Source of the DNA: Streptomyces sp. NBC_00358
Lineage (GTDB): Bacteria; Actinomycetota; Actinomycetes; Streptomycetales; Streptomycetaceae
Assembly (NCBI RefSeq): GCF_036099295.1
Contig: NZ_CP107976.1
Location: 8,432,001-8,496,000 of the forward strand
DNA length: 64,000 nucleotides
Direction of reading: 5' to 3'
Positions 50,053 to 58,255 of the stretch are shown here, one piece after another; position 1 is the first letter of the stretch, and every line of letters starts with the position of its first letter. Under the pieces are notes generated by a model. The model saw only the letters and a program-made list of their open reading frames with translations, did no database searches and was not told the DNA's origin. Made by a program: the position numbers and the translations under genes.

Positions 50053-50679
50053 TCAGTTCACGCCGTCGGGGCGGAACTGCACGCTGATCCGGGGTCCCGA
50101 GGCCCGCGCGGTCTTGGGGATCGCGTGCTCCCAGGTGCGCTGGCAGGAGCCGCCCATCACGATGAGGTCGCCGTGCCCCAGCGGGCGCCGGACGGTTTCG
50201 CCGCCGGCGCGAGGCCGCAGCAGGAGATCGCGCGGAGCGCCCACGGACACGATGGCGACCATCGTGTCCTCCCGGGCGCCCCGGCCGATCCGGTCCCCGT
50301 GCCAGGCCACGCTGTCGCGGCCGTCCCGGTAGTAGCAGAGCCCGGCCGTGCTGAACGGCTCGCCCAGTTCCTCGGCGTAGTGCGCGGACAGTGCGTCCCG
50401 GGCCTCGTCCAGGATCGGATGCGGCAGCGGGTCGTCGGCGCGGTAGTGGGCGAGCAGCCGGGGTACGTCCACCACCTGCTCGTACATCTGGCGCCGCTCG
50501 GCCCGCCACGGCACCTCGGCTGCGAGGCAGCCGAAGAGCTCGTCGGCGCCGCCGAGCCAGCCGGGCGACAGGTCGATCCAGGCCCCGTCGCCCAGGGCGG
50601 TGCGGCGCAGCCCGTTCAGCGGGCCGAGACGGAGCTGATCGGTCTGGTCGAAGAGCGAGCCCTGGAGGTGCGTGGCCAT
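50053..50679 (-). CDS. alkB: AlkB-type 2-oxoglutarate/Fe(II) dioxygenase (DNA repair)
   Basis: 208 aa. Dealkylation of 1-methyladenine/3-methylcytosine is the family activity. Iron ligands: HGDRIGRG supplies HxD, and TWEHAIPKT the distal His. The 2OG-binding Arg is in RISVQFRPDGVN. Substrate-lid elements LCYYRDGRDSVAWHGD are as in AlkB. It starts at ATG 50679; transcription is separate from the MFS operon. Confidence 0.92.
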   Translation of the reverse strand: MATHLQGSLFDQTDQLRLGPLNGLRRTALGDGAWIDLSPGWLGGADELFGCLAAEVPWRAERRQMYEQVVDVPRLLAHYRADDPLPHPILDEARDALSAHYAEELGEPFSTAGLCYYRDGRDSVAWHGDRIGRGAREDTMVAIVSVGAPRDLLLRPRAGGETVRRPLGHGDLIVMGGSCQRTWEHAIPKTARASGPRISVQFRPDGVN

Positions 50680-50737
50680 ACGGCCAGCGTAGCCTCATAA
50701 TCGAATATGTGTTCCATTGGGTGAGTGGGTGCCCGGG

Positions 50738-51445
50738 TCACCAGGGGAGGGGGCCCGACGCGTCGAAGTAGCCGCCGGTCGGTCCGTCCGGGCCGATCCG
50801 TGCCATGCGCACGATGATCTCGGCGCCCTCCTCGACGGTCTGCGTCCCGGTGTTGCCGTTCAGGTCGGTGGCGGTGTAGCCCGGTTCCACGGCGTTGACG
50901 CGGATGCCGGGGAACGCCTTCGCGTACTGCACGGTGATCATGTTGACGGTGGTCTTGGACGCCGGGTACGCGACGCCCGGGTAGAAGTGGGTCGGGCCGG
51001 CGGGGTCGGTGATCCGGGTCAGCGAGGCCAGGCCGCTGCTGAGGTTCACCACGACCGGGGCGGCGGACCGCTGGAGCAGCGGCAGGAAGGCATGGGTGAC
51101 GCGGACGAGACCGAAGACGTTCGTCTCGAACACCTCGCGCATCGTCCCGGCGGTGACGTCCGCCGCGCCGATCACGCGGTTCCCCTCGGCGCGCCCCTCG
51201 ATCCCGGCGTTGTTGACCAGGACGTCCAGGCCGCCCTCGGCCTCGATGGTCTTCGCCGCGGCGGCGACCGACGCGTCGTCGGTGACGTCGATGACGACCG
51301 CGCGCGCCCCGAGTTCCCCGGCGGCGCGCCGCCCGCGTTCCGGGTCCCGGCTGCCCACGTAGACGGTGTGGCCCGCGGCGACGAGCTGACGCGCGGTCTC
51401 GAATCCGAGGCCCTTGTTGGCTCCGGTGATGAGTGTTGTGGTCAT
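50738..51445 (-). CDS. Short-chain dehydrogenase/reductase
   Basis: 235 aa. Cofactor motif TTTLITGANKGLGFETARQL (TGxxxGxG); NNAGIEGRAEG; catalytic Ser in VVNLSSGLASL and Tyr-Lys in GVAYPASKTTVNM; PGYTATDLNG. NADP(H)-dependent carbonyl reduction of an unknown substrate. It ends GYFDASGPLPW. It is divergent from an XRE/MmyB-like regulator, with dyads in between. Confidence 0.93.
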   Translation of the reverse strand: MTTTLITGANKGLGFETARQLVAAGHTVYVGSRDPERGRRAAGELGARAVVIDVTDDASVAAAAKTIEAEGGLDVLVNNAGIEGRAEGNRVIGAADVTAGTMREVFETNVFGLVRVTHAFLPLLQRSAAPVVVNLSSGLASLTRITDPAGPTHFYPGVAYPASKTTVNMITVQYAKAFPGIRVNAVEPGYTATDLNGNTGTQTVEEGAEIIVRMARIGPDGPTGGYFDASGPLPW

Positions 51446-51456
51446 GCGTCCAGAAT

Positions 51457-51507
51457 CCGGCAGTGCCGGGCGGACAGCCAGGAGACCGGTCTTCCTGGGA
51501 CTGCCGG
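51457..51507. promoter_or_regulatory. Nested inverted repeats between SDR and MmyB-like regulator
   Basis: Outer arms CCGGCAGT (51457-51464) and ACTGCCGG (51500-51507) enclose an inner dyad with arms CCAGGA (51478-51483) and TCCTGG (51493-51498). It lies between the two divergent starts and is a plausible operator. Confidence 0.6.
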
Positions 51508-51547
51508 TACCAGGCAGGTACGCGCGCGGAGGTGCACAGTGGGTGGC

Positions 51548-52387
51548 ATGGCGAACACGGAGTTCGGGCGGACGGTGCGGCGCTGGCGCGACCGGGTCAC
51601 ACCGGAGGCGGCCGGGCTGCCCGGCGGCGGGAACCGGCGCGCGGCCGGTCTGCGCCGCGAGGAGCTGGCGCTGCTCGCCGGCATATCGGTCGACTACATC
51701 ACCCGCCTCGAACAGGGCCGGGCGGCGCACCCCTCGGAGCAGGTCGTCGAGGCACTGGGCCGGGCGCTGCGGCTGTCGGGGGCGGAACGCGAGCACCTCT
51801 TCCAGGTGGCCGGGCTGGTGCCGCCGGGCCGGGGGATGGTGCCCGCCCACATCACCCCGGGCGTCCACCGGCTGCTCGACCGGCTGAACGGGACGCCCGT
51901 GGCGGTGTACGACGCGGCGTGGACCCTGCTGCTGGCCAACCCGCTGTACGGGGCCCTGCTGGGGGACCCCTCCGGGTGGCGCGGAAACGAACGCAACGGG
52001 GTCTGGCGCAACTTCGTCGGCCCCGCCGGCCGGGTCCGGCACACACCGCGGGAGCGGCGCGCCTTCGAGGCGACGCTCGCCGCCGACCTGCGCGCGACCG
52101 CGAGCCGGTACCCGACGGACCGGCGCCTGACGCAGCTGATCGACGACCTGTGCGCGAACAGCGTGCGGTTCGCGGAGCTGTGGGAGTCCGGGGCCGTCGC
52201 CCGCCACGACATGTCCCGCAAGACCATCGACCATCCCCAGGTGGGCACGGTGACGATGGACTGCGATGTGCTCAGCGTCGCGGGCAGCGACCTGCGGATC
52301 ATGGTCTACACGGTCGAGCCCGGCACGGAGGACGCCGAACGCGTCGCCCTGCTCGGCGTCCTCGGCACACAGGCCCTCGTGGAGTGA
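51548..52387 (+). CDS. XRE-family regulator with MmyB-like ligand-binding domain
   Basis: 279 aa from ATG 51548. HTH at about 35-95: RRAAGLRREELALLAGISVD, YITRLEQGRAAHPSEQVVEA. The C-terminal domain starts VHRLLDRLNGTPVAVYDAAW, has LLLANPLYGALLGDPSGWRG, and ends with MDCDVLSVAGSDLRIMVYT. This is the MmyB-like LBD common in Streptomyces regulators of adjacent SDR genes. It probably represses the divergent SDR until a ligand is bound. Confidence 0.93.
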   Translation: MANTEFGRTVRRWRDRVTPEAAGLPGGGNRRAAGLRREELALLAGISVDYITRLEQGRAAHPSEQVVEALGRALRLSGAEREHLFQVAGLVPPGRGMVPAHITPGVHRLLDRLNGTPVAVYDAAWTLLLANPLYGALLGDPSGWRGNERNGVWRNFVGPAGRVRHTPRERRAFEATLAADLRATASRYPTDRRLTQLIDDLCANSVRFAELWESGAVARHDMSRKTIDHPQVGTVTMDCDVLSVAGSDLRIMVYTVEPGTEDAERVALLGVLGTQALVE

Positions 52388-52393
52388 CGCCGT

Positions 52394-53461
52394 CTACGGG
52401 GCCGGCCCCTCGGCCAGCACCTCGCGGATCACGTGCTCGGCGTTGCCCGCGATCACCGGGTTCGTGAAGCGGTAGTACGGGAGTTGGTTGAGGGCCATGG
52501 ACAGGGCCCAGCCCCGGCCACGCGCCCAGTCGGCATCGTCGGCATCGTCGGCACCGGAGGCGTCCCGGAACAGGGACCTCGCCCCGGCGGGCAGGAGGTT
52601 CCAGGCCGGGATGAGGTCGCAGGCCGGATCGCCGGTGCCGAGGGTGCCGAAGTCGAGGACGGCCGCGAGGCGGCCCCCGCGGACGAGGAGGTTCATCGGC
52701 ATCAGGTCCGAGTGGAGCCACCGCGCCGGGCCCGTCCACGGCGGCGCCGCGAGAGCCTCTTCCCAGGCCGCCGCCGCGGCGCGGGTGTCGATCAGGCCTC
52801 TCAGGTCGTCGATCGCCGAGCGCGTCCCGGCGTCCACCGCGGCGAGCGGTACACCGCGGTAGGCGACCGGTCCGCCGGGCAGGTCGACGCCCCGCAGAGC
52901 GGCGACGAAGGAGCCCAGGTCGGTGGCGAGCGCCTGCGCGTCGGCGAGGGCGCCGGCCACCGGAAGATCACCGTCGATCCAGCGCAGTACGGTCCAGTGC
53001 CACGGATAGCCGGCCGCGGGGGTGCCGAGGCCGAGGATCCCGGGGACCGGGAACGGGAGCATCGGCGCGAGTCGCGGCAGCCACGTGTGCTCCTTGGTCA
53101 CGTCGTCGGCGCCGTCCGCGATCCGCGGGAGGCGGACCAGCAGGTCGTCGCCGAGACGCTAGGGCGTGTTTCGAAAGTAGCGTCGTCCGCCCGGAGGGCG
53201 GGGCTCGCGGCGTCTGGTGCGGTGCATCGCAAGGCGGAGGGTCGTCCGCGTACTGGGCGTACTCGGGCGATCCCGACAACGCGGCGAGGTGCCGTGCCAG
53301 GCGTCGCGAGCCAGACGGGACTTTCGAAACACGCACTAGAGGGCGTTGACGGTTCCCGCCGACTCCACGCGTTTCAAAGGCAGTTCGGCCCACTGCGGGA
53401 ACTGGCCGGCGAGCAGGCGCCGTACCAGCGCGGCATCGATCCGCGCCTCGTCGGCGTGCAT
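52394..53461 (-). pseudogene. Aminoglycoside phosphotransferase-family gene split by a MITE
   Basis: The N-terminus (53461 down to about 53340) reads MHADEARIDAALVRRLLAGQ, then FPQWAELPLKRVESAGTVNA. After the MITE the frame resumes as RLGDDLLVRLPRIADGADDV, then TKEHTWLPRLAPML through to the catalytic region WLHSDLMPMNLLV, LDFGTLGTGDPACDL and the stop at 52394. Joined, the halves give a normal APH-fold kinase (about 295 aa). In-frame stops in the insert prevent a full protein. A shorter 235-aa product from GTG 53101 is possible but lacks the N-lobe start. Confidence 0.88.
53159..53339. mobile_element. MITE-like element with terminal inverted repeats
   Basis: About 180 bp bounded by CTAG at both ends. 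The left TIR reads CTAGGGCGTGTTTCGAAAGT (53159-53178). The right TIR read on the minus strand is CTAGTGCGTGTTTCGAAAGT (53320-53339). They differ at one base. It contains no ORF of transposase type, so it is non-autonomous. CTAG may be part of the TIR or a target duplication. It interrupts the phosphotransferase gene between codons for TVNAL and RLGDD. Confidence 0.88.
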
Positions 53462-53803
53462 CGGCGCTGGGGGCACGTCGGCCTGCTTCCGGTGGAGGGA
53501 CGGTCGAGTTCCCCCATGCTGGGGCCCGGTCGGGCGGCCGCGCAATGTGTTTCGGGCGGCCAGGCAACCTCGCGGCCGGGATCGTCGTCTTGATCGGCAA
53601 CGGGCGGTCGGCGCACCGGACTTCATGAAGAAGCAATTCACTGATGGAAGCCGGACCCACTATGCCCTTTGCGTATACATGCCGTGTATACGTCGAGTGT
53701 ATAGCTGGACAGTCGCACGTCACCGCCTCGGAGAGGCCAACTACAGCATCACCTCCGGTCCCTGACCGTGTCGGGACGGACGGTGGCAGACGGAAAGGCA
53801 TTC
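53462..53803. other. Intergenic region upstream of the TPR gene
   Basis: About 340 bp of lower-GC sequence between the pseudogene start and the TPR gene. No gene is supported. It contains a GTATAC-type inverted repeat (listed separately). Confidence 0.6.
53672..53704. promoter_or_regulatory. GTATAC-type operator repeats upstream of the TPR-prenyl synthase operon
   Basis: CGTATACA-TGCCG-TGTATACG is a perfect 8-bp-arm dyad (53672-53692). A further GTGTATAG copy lies at 53697-53704. It is ~110 bp before the TPR start. Confidence 0.65.
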
Positions 53804-54856
53804 ATGTACGGCAAGGCCTTCGCCCCGGAGTACCAGGGCGCATTGACCACCCTGTCGGTGAACTCCTCGCTGACCGAAGTCCTCGCGGCGGGCACCGAGG
53901 GACTGCGCGCCGCCGAGCGCACCGGCGCGCACGCCGAGGCCGCCCGGTCGGGCCTCGCGGTCGCTGAGGCGCACCGCAGGCTCGGGCAGGTGGCGGACGC
54001 CGACCGGGCCTGGAAGGCGAGCTACCGCACCGCCCGGGAGGCCGGTGACGGCTCCGCGATGGCGTGGGCGCTGTGGAGCGGCGGCACGCTGGCCCGGCAG
54101 CGCGGCGCGTTCCCGCTGGCCTGGCGACTGCTGCGGCTGGCATCCGAACTCGGCGGACAGGCGGGGGATGTCGTGGTGCGCGGCTACTCGCTGGCCGGAA
54201 TGGCGGAGACCGGCCGCATCCAGGGCGACTACGCGGCCGTGACCGCCCTGCACGAGCAGTTGCTGGCCGAGGCCCGCAAGCGCGGCGAGGCCCGGCACAC
54301 CGTGTGGGCGCTGGAGGGCATCGCGCAGATCCACCGCAACACCGGCCGGTTCGACAGCGCTTACGCCATGTTCGAGGAGGCGGCCGGGATAGCCGCCCGC
54401 GCCGAGGACCGGCGCGGCCACGCCTGGGCGCTGCGGGGCCTCGCGGACATCGTCTCCGTGCGGGACGGGGACGCGGACCGCGCGCTGGAGCTGCTGAGCG
54501 AGGCGGAGGTGTCCTGCCGCGCGATGAAGCTGTCCGGCGCGCTCGCCTACAACCACAAGATGTGCGGCAACGTCCTTTACCGCGCCGGTCGTTATGAGCG
54601 GGCCCGCGATGCCTACGCCGGAGCTCTGGCCGAGTTCGAAGCGATGGGTGAGCCGCGTGGCCGGGCCCTGTCCCGGCTCGGACTGGTCAAGTCCCTCGCC
54701 CGTCTCGGCCGCGACCGCGCCGAAACCGCCGCCGAACTGGACGAGTTGTTGGTGGCATTGGAGGGCATCGGACTGCGGCACGCGCGGCGGCTGGTCGAAC
54801 AGGCGCGGACGGAGCTGGGGTTGACGTCCGGGACCGGCGGGGCGGAGGCCGCGTGA
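53804..54856 (+). CDS. Tetratricopeptide-repeat protein
   Basis: 350 aa from ATG 53804 (GGAAAGG upstream). It is all-helical, with TPR-like pairs in ~40-residue steps: RSGLAVAEAHRRLGQVADAD, VVRGYSLAGMAETGRIQGDY, HTVWALEGIAQIHRNTGRFD, GHAWALRGLADIVSVRDGDA, ALAYNHKMCGNVLYRAGRYE, GRALSRLGLVKSLARLGRDR. There is no enzymatic domain or N-terminal HTH. The stop overlaps the start of the polyprenyl synthase gene (GTGA), indicating coupled translation and a likely shared role. Confidence 0.82.
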   Translation: MYGKAFAPEYQGALTTLSVNSSLTEVLAAGTEGLRAAERTGAHAEAARSGLAVAEAHRRLGQVADADRAWKASYRTAREAGDGSAMAWALWSGGTLARQRGAFPLAWRLLRLASELGGQAGDVVVRGYSLAGMAETGRIQGDYAAVTALHEQLLAEARKRGEARHTVWALEGIAQIHRNTGRFDSAYAMFEEAAGIAARAEDRRGHAWALRGLADIVSVRDGDADRALELLSEAEVSCRAMKLSGALAYNHKMCGNVLYRAGRYERARDAYAGALAEFEAMGEPRGRALSRLGLVKSLARLGRDRAETAAELDELLVALEGIGLRHARRLVEQARTELGLTSGTGGAEAA

Positions 54857-56034
54857 TGACCTCCACCGCCCTGCACCGCGAGACGGCTCCGACGCCTCCG
54901 AGGACTTCGACAGTTCCGACGGCTTCGTCGGCTTCGCAGGCTTCGTCGGGTTCGTTGGCCTCATCAGGTTCGTCGGGTTCGGCGGTTCCGGCCACGTCGG
55001 CCCCGGCCCCCCTGTCACCGGCCGCCGCCCCGCAGGTTCTGCGCCGCTGCCGCGAACTCGTCGCCCCCGCACTGGGGGAGGCGATCGACACGCTGCACCC
55101 CTGGATCGCCGAGATGGCCCGGTACGCGCTCGGCCGGTGCGAGGTCGGTGGAGCGCCCGCCGACCACAGCCAGGGCAAAGGCGTACGGCAGGCGCTGGCC
55201 GTCCTCGGGGCGCAAGTGGTCGCCGGCCCCGCCGAAGCGGGTGTTCCGGGCGCCGTCGCGGTGGAGCTCGTCCATGTCTTCTCCCTGCTCCACGACGACA
55301 TCATGGACGGTGACACGCTGCGCCGAGGGCGCCCGGCCGTCTGGAAGGCGTACGGCACCGGTCCCGCCGTCCTCGCGGGCGACGCGCTGTTCGCGCTGGC
55401 CGTGGAGGCGGTGGCCCGCACTCCCCATGCCGGCCCCGCCGTACGGCAGTTGACCAGGGCCCTCGGCGACCTGGTCCGCGGCCAGGCCGACGACCTGCTG
55501 TTCGCCGACCGGCCCTGGACCGGGCCCGGGGCGGTGGGCGCGGGGGAGTACGAGACGATGGCCGAGCACAAGACCGGTGCGCTGCTCGGCTGCGCGCTGG
55601 CGCTCGGGAGCCGGCTGGCCGGAGCGCCGGACCGGACGGTGACCGTGCTGGACCGCGCGGGACGGCACCTCGGCGTCGCCTTCCAGATCGCCGACGACGT
55701 GCTGGGCATCTGGGGCGATCCGGCGGCCACCGGAAAGCCGGTCCACGGCGACCTGCGGCAGGGGAAGAAGACGCTGCCGGTCCTCGCGGCGCTCAACGGG
55801 CCGGGGGGCGCGGAACTGGCCGAACTCCTCGCGGTCTCCCACTCCTTGGACGACGCCGCTGTCCGTCGTGCGGCGGCCCTCGTCGAGTGGGCCGGGGGTC
55901 GCACGGCGGCCGTGCGGGAGGCTCGCCGCCACCTGGCCACGGCGGACGGGCTGCTCGCGGACCTGCCCTTCGTCCCGGGGCCCGCGGCGGAACTGCGCGC
56001 CGTGCTGTCCGCCCTCGCCGACCGCACGCTCTGA
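54853..56034 (+). CDS. Polyprenyl diphosphate synthase (GGPP synthase-like)
   Basis: 393 aa from GTG 54853 (or ATG 54856). After a ~50-residue Ser/Ala/Thr linker (TASSASQASSGSLASSGSSG) comes a trans-prenyltransferase fold. The first Asp-rich motif is HDDIMDGDTLRRGRP; AYGTGPAVLAGDALF and GQADDLLF follow; MAEHKTGALLG; the second Asp-rich motif is QIADDVLGIWGD, then KPVHGDLRQGKKTLP. It condenses IPP with allylic diphosphates. No terpene cyclase or carotenoid gene lies beside it. The low-complexity N-terminus is unusual for the family. Confidence 0.9.
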   Translation: MMTSTALHRETAPTPPRTSTVPTASSASQASSGSLASSGSSGSAVPATSAPAPLSPAAAPQVLRRCRELVAPALGEAIDTLHPWIAEMARYALGRCEVGGAPADHSQGKGVRQALAVLGAQVVAGPAEAGVPGAVAVELVHVFSLLHDDIMDGDTLRRGRPAVWKAYGTGPAVLAGDALFALAVEAVARTPHAGPAVRQLTRALGDLVRGQADDLLFADRPWTGPGAVGAGEYETMAEHKTGALLGCALALGSRLAGAPDRTVTVLDRAGRHLGVAFQIADDVLGIWGDPAATGKPVHGDLRQGKKTLPVLAALNGPGGAELAELLAVSHSLDDAAVRRAAALVEWAGGRTAAVREARRHLATADGLLADLPFVPGPAAELRAVLSALADRTL

Positions 56035-56057
56035 CACCTCCGCGTGATGCGCGTGAT

Positions 56058-56129
56058 GCGCGTGAGGCACGGACACATGAGGCGCGTGAGGCGCGGACAC
56101 ATGAGGCGCGTAAGGCGCGGACGCGTGGT
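56058..56129. repeat. 24-bp tandem repeat, three units
   Basis: About three copies of a 24-mer beginning GCGCGTGAGGC and ending ACACATGAG, located just after the polyprenyl synthase stop. Preceded by two GCGTGAT units. Confidence 0.8.
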
Positions 56130-56413
56130 GCGACATGAGTCACATACGCACGCCGATCGGCCTCGCCAGGCAACCGCCTCATTCCCCCTCACATCTGTCC
56201 GGTCGACACACCGTTGGTCACTCATCGATCACCAAGAAGCCAACTTTTGTAAAGAGATGTCCTCAAAAGCAAGAAAAGGGATCTTTCTCCTTTACATGTA
56301 CATGAGGAATCGGTGAGGGTGGCGATCCGGGGCCCGACAGCCCCCGCAGCGCCCAACAGCGCTGCGCCGTAGGGCGGTTGGCGATCCCGGCCGCCCCTGT
56401 GCAAAGGAACTCA
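56130..56413. promoter_or_regulatory. AT-richer promoter/leader region of the M4 protease gene
   Basis: 284 bp containing an unusually A/T-rich stretch (56230-56310) for this genome, with purine runs and TTTACATGTACATGA. It likely contains the protease promoter and regulatory sites; no exact element is assigned. Confidence 0.4.
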
Positions 56414-58189
56414 GTGCGTAGACCCCACATACGCCGCGTGGCGATCGCTGTCGCCGTGACGACGGCCGCCACGCTCCCCGGTCCCGCCTTCGCCGCCGTC
56501 CCCGACGGGCCCGCCCGCGTGGCGACTTCGGCCTCGTCCCCGGTGGCCGCCGCCAGGGCGGCGGCGTTCGCGCACGCCGCCGCCACCGGTGTCACCCAGG
56601 GCGACACCCTTCAGGCCAAGGACGTGATGACGGACCCGGACGGAAAGCAGCACGTCCGCTTCGTCCGTACCCACCGGGGCCTTCCGGTCCTCGGCGGCGA
56701 CCTGGTCGTCCACCTCGGCAGGCGCGGCGAGTACCTGGGTGTGACCCGGGCCGCGGACCACGTGGTCAAGCCGTCCACCGTCGAGGCGAAGCTGACGCCC
56801 CAGCAGGCGGAGCAGAAGGCCGCGGCCGCCGCCAAGGGCGACGCGGGCGCCGCCGAGCTCGTCGTGGACGCCCGTGACGGCGCCGCCGCCCTGGCCTACC
56901 AGGTGCTCGTCTCGGACAGCGACACCACGGAGGCGGGCGGTTCCCGCACGGTCGTCGTGGACGCCCGCGACGGCCGGATCCGCAGCAACACCCCGGACAG
57001 CGACGAGTTCATATCGCCGTCCCTCGCGGACACGCTGCGCGAGCACGGCGAGAGCGCGACCCCGCGGACCGGTACGGCCCCCGCCCTCGCCGGTCTCACG
57101 AGCGCGGCCGCCGCCGGCCACTACCCGGTCAAGGCCACCGGGAGCGGCGCCTCCCTCTTCGCAGGGAAGGTGGCGCTGACCACCACCCGCACCGCGCGGA
57201 CCAGCTACCTCCTCAAGGACCCGACCCGGTGGAACACCGAGACCCGGGACGCCAAGGGGCAGGAGCTGGAGTCCTTCGCGGGCGGCAAGAAGTTCACCGA
57301 CGGCGACAACAAGTGGGGCACCGGCACCACGGCCGCCCGGACCACGGCCGCGGTCGACGCCCAGTACGGCATCACCCAGACCCTGGACTTCTACAGGAAG
57401 ACCTTCGGCCGCAAGGGCATCAAGAACAACAGCGCCGGTGCCCGGGGAATGGTCCACTTCGGCAAGAAGGTCGGCAACGCCTTCTGGGACTCGACGTGCG
57501 GCTGCATGCTCTACGGCGACGGCGACGGCGATCTGTTCAAGAAGCCGCTGGTCGTCCTCGACGTCACCGGCCACGAGCTGACCCACGGCGTCGTCGACGC
57601 GACGGCCGCCCTCGAACCCACTCGGGTCGACGCGGACGGAAACCAGTACGGCGAGCCCGGCGCGCTGAACGAGTCGCTCGCCGACATCTTCGGCTCCAAC
57701 GTCGAGTTCTCGGCGAACAACCCGAAGAACCCGCCGAACTACCTGGTGGGCGAGAAGCTGGGCCTCGCCCAGAAGTTCCTGCGCCGCCTCGACCACCCGT
57801 CCCTCGACCGGCTGGAGGGGACGATCGACTACTGGTCGCCCGCCGCCTACGACACCGAGGTGCACGCCGGTTCCGGGGTCTCCTCGCACGCGTACTACCT
57901 GCTGGCCGAGGGCAGCGGGCGGAAGACGATCGGCGGCGTGCAGTACGACTCGGCGACCTACGACGGTTCGCCGGTGACCGGCATCGGCCGCGCCAAGGCC
58001 ACGGCCGTCTTCTACCGGGCGCTCACCCGCTACATGGTCTCCACGACCGACTTCCATGACGCGCGGGGGGCCACCCTCAAGGCCGCCGCCGACATGTACG
58101 GGGCGACGAGCGCCGAGTACAAGGCGGTGGACGCGGCCTGGGCCGCCGTCAACGTCACGGTCGCCAACACCCCCGCCGCGGATCACTGA
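56414..58189 (+). CDS. Secreted M4-family (thermolysin-like) metalloprotease
   Basis: 591 aa from GTG 56414 (AAAGGAA upstream). Signal peptide MRRPHIRRVAIAVAVTTAAT, cut near AFAAV. The propeptide (FTP/PepSY-like) covers about 50-210 (DPDGKQHVRFVRTHRGLPVL, GGDLVVHLG). The catalytic part has HELTHGVVD near residue 386, NESLADIFGSNVE with the third zinc ligand Glu, and ends with HAYYLLAEGSGRKTIGGVQY. It is a secreted zinc endopeptidase activated by propeptide removal, common in Streptomyces morphological or nutritional proteolysis. Confidence 0.95.
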   Translation: MRRPHIRRVAIAVAVTTAATLPGPAFAAVPDGPARVATSASSPVAAARAAAFAHAAATGVTQGDTLQAKDVMTDPDGKQHVRFVRTHRGLPVLGGDLVVHLGRRGEYLGVTRAADHVVKPSTVEAKLTPQQAEQKAAAAAKGDAGAAELVVDARDGAAALAYQVLVSDSDTTEAGGSRTVVVDARDGRIRSNTPDSDEFISPSLADTLREHGESATPRTGTAPALAGLTSAAAAGHYPVKATGSGASLFAGKVALTTTRTARTSYLLKDPTRWNTETRDAKGQELESFAGGKKFTDGDNKWGTGTTAARTTAAVDAQYGITQTLDFYRKTFGRKGIKNNSAGARGMVHFGKKVGNAFWDSTCGCMLYGDGDGDLFKKPLVVLDVTGHELTHGVVDATAALEPTRVDADGNQYGEPGALNESLADIFGSNVEFSANNPKNPPNYLVGEKLGLAQKFLRRLDHPSLDRLEGTIDYWSPAAYDTEVHAGSGVSSHAYYLLAEGSGRKTIGGVQYDSATYDGSPVTGIGRAKATAVFYRALTRYMVSTTDFHDARGATLKAAADMYGATSAEYKAVDAAWAAVNVTVANTPAADH

Positions 58190-58210
58190 CGGCATCCGAA
58201 GGTGACATGA

Positions 58211-58238
58211 GGGTGCCCCGCCGTGCGGCGGGGCACCC
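58211..58238. terminator. Bidirectional terminator
   Basis: GGGTGCCCCGCC-GTGC-GGCGGGGCACCC, a perfect 12-bp stem between the convergent protease and AIM24 genes. Confidence 0.88.
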
Positions 58239-58255
58239 TTCGCCGGTCGTGCGGA

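Noticed and set aside
53159..53339. Autonomous insertion sequence
   Set aside because: Only ~180 bp with TIRs and no transposase ORF, so it is called a MITE-like element.
54853..56034. Terpene biosynthetic gene cluster
   Set aside because: Only a prenyl diphosphate synthase is present; no cyclase, P450 or phytoene/squalene synthase lies next to it within the window.
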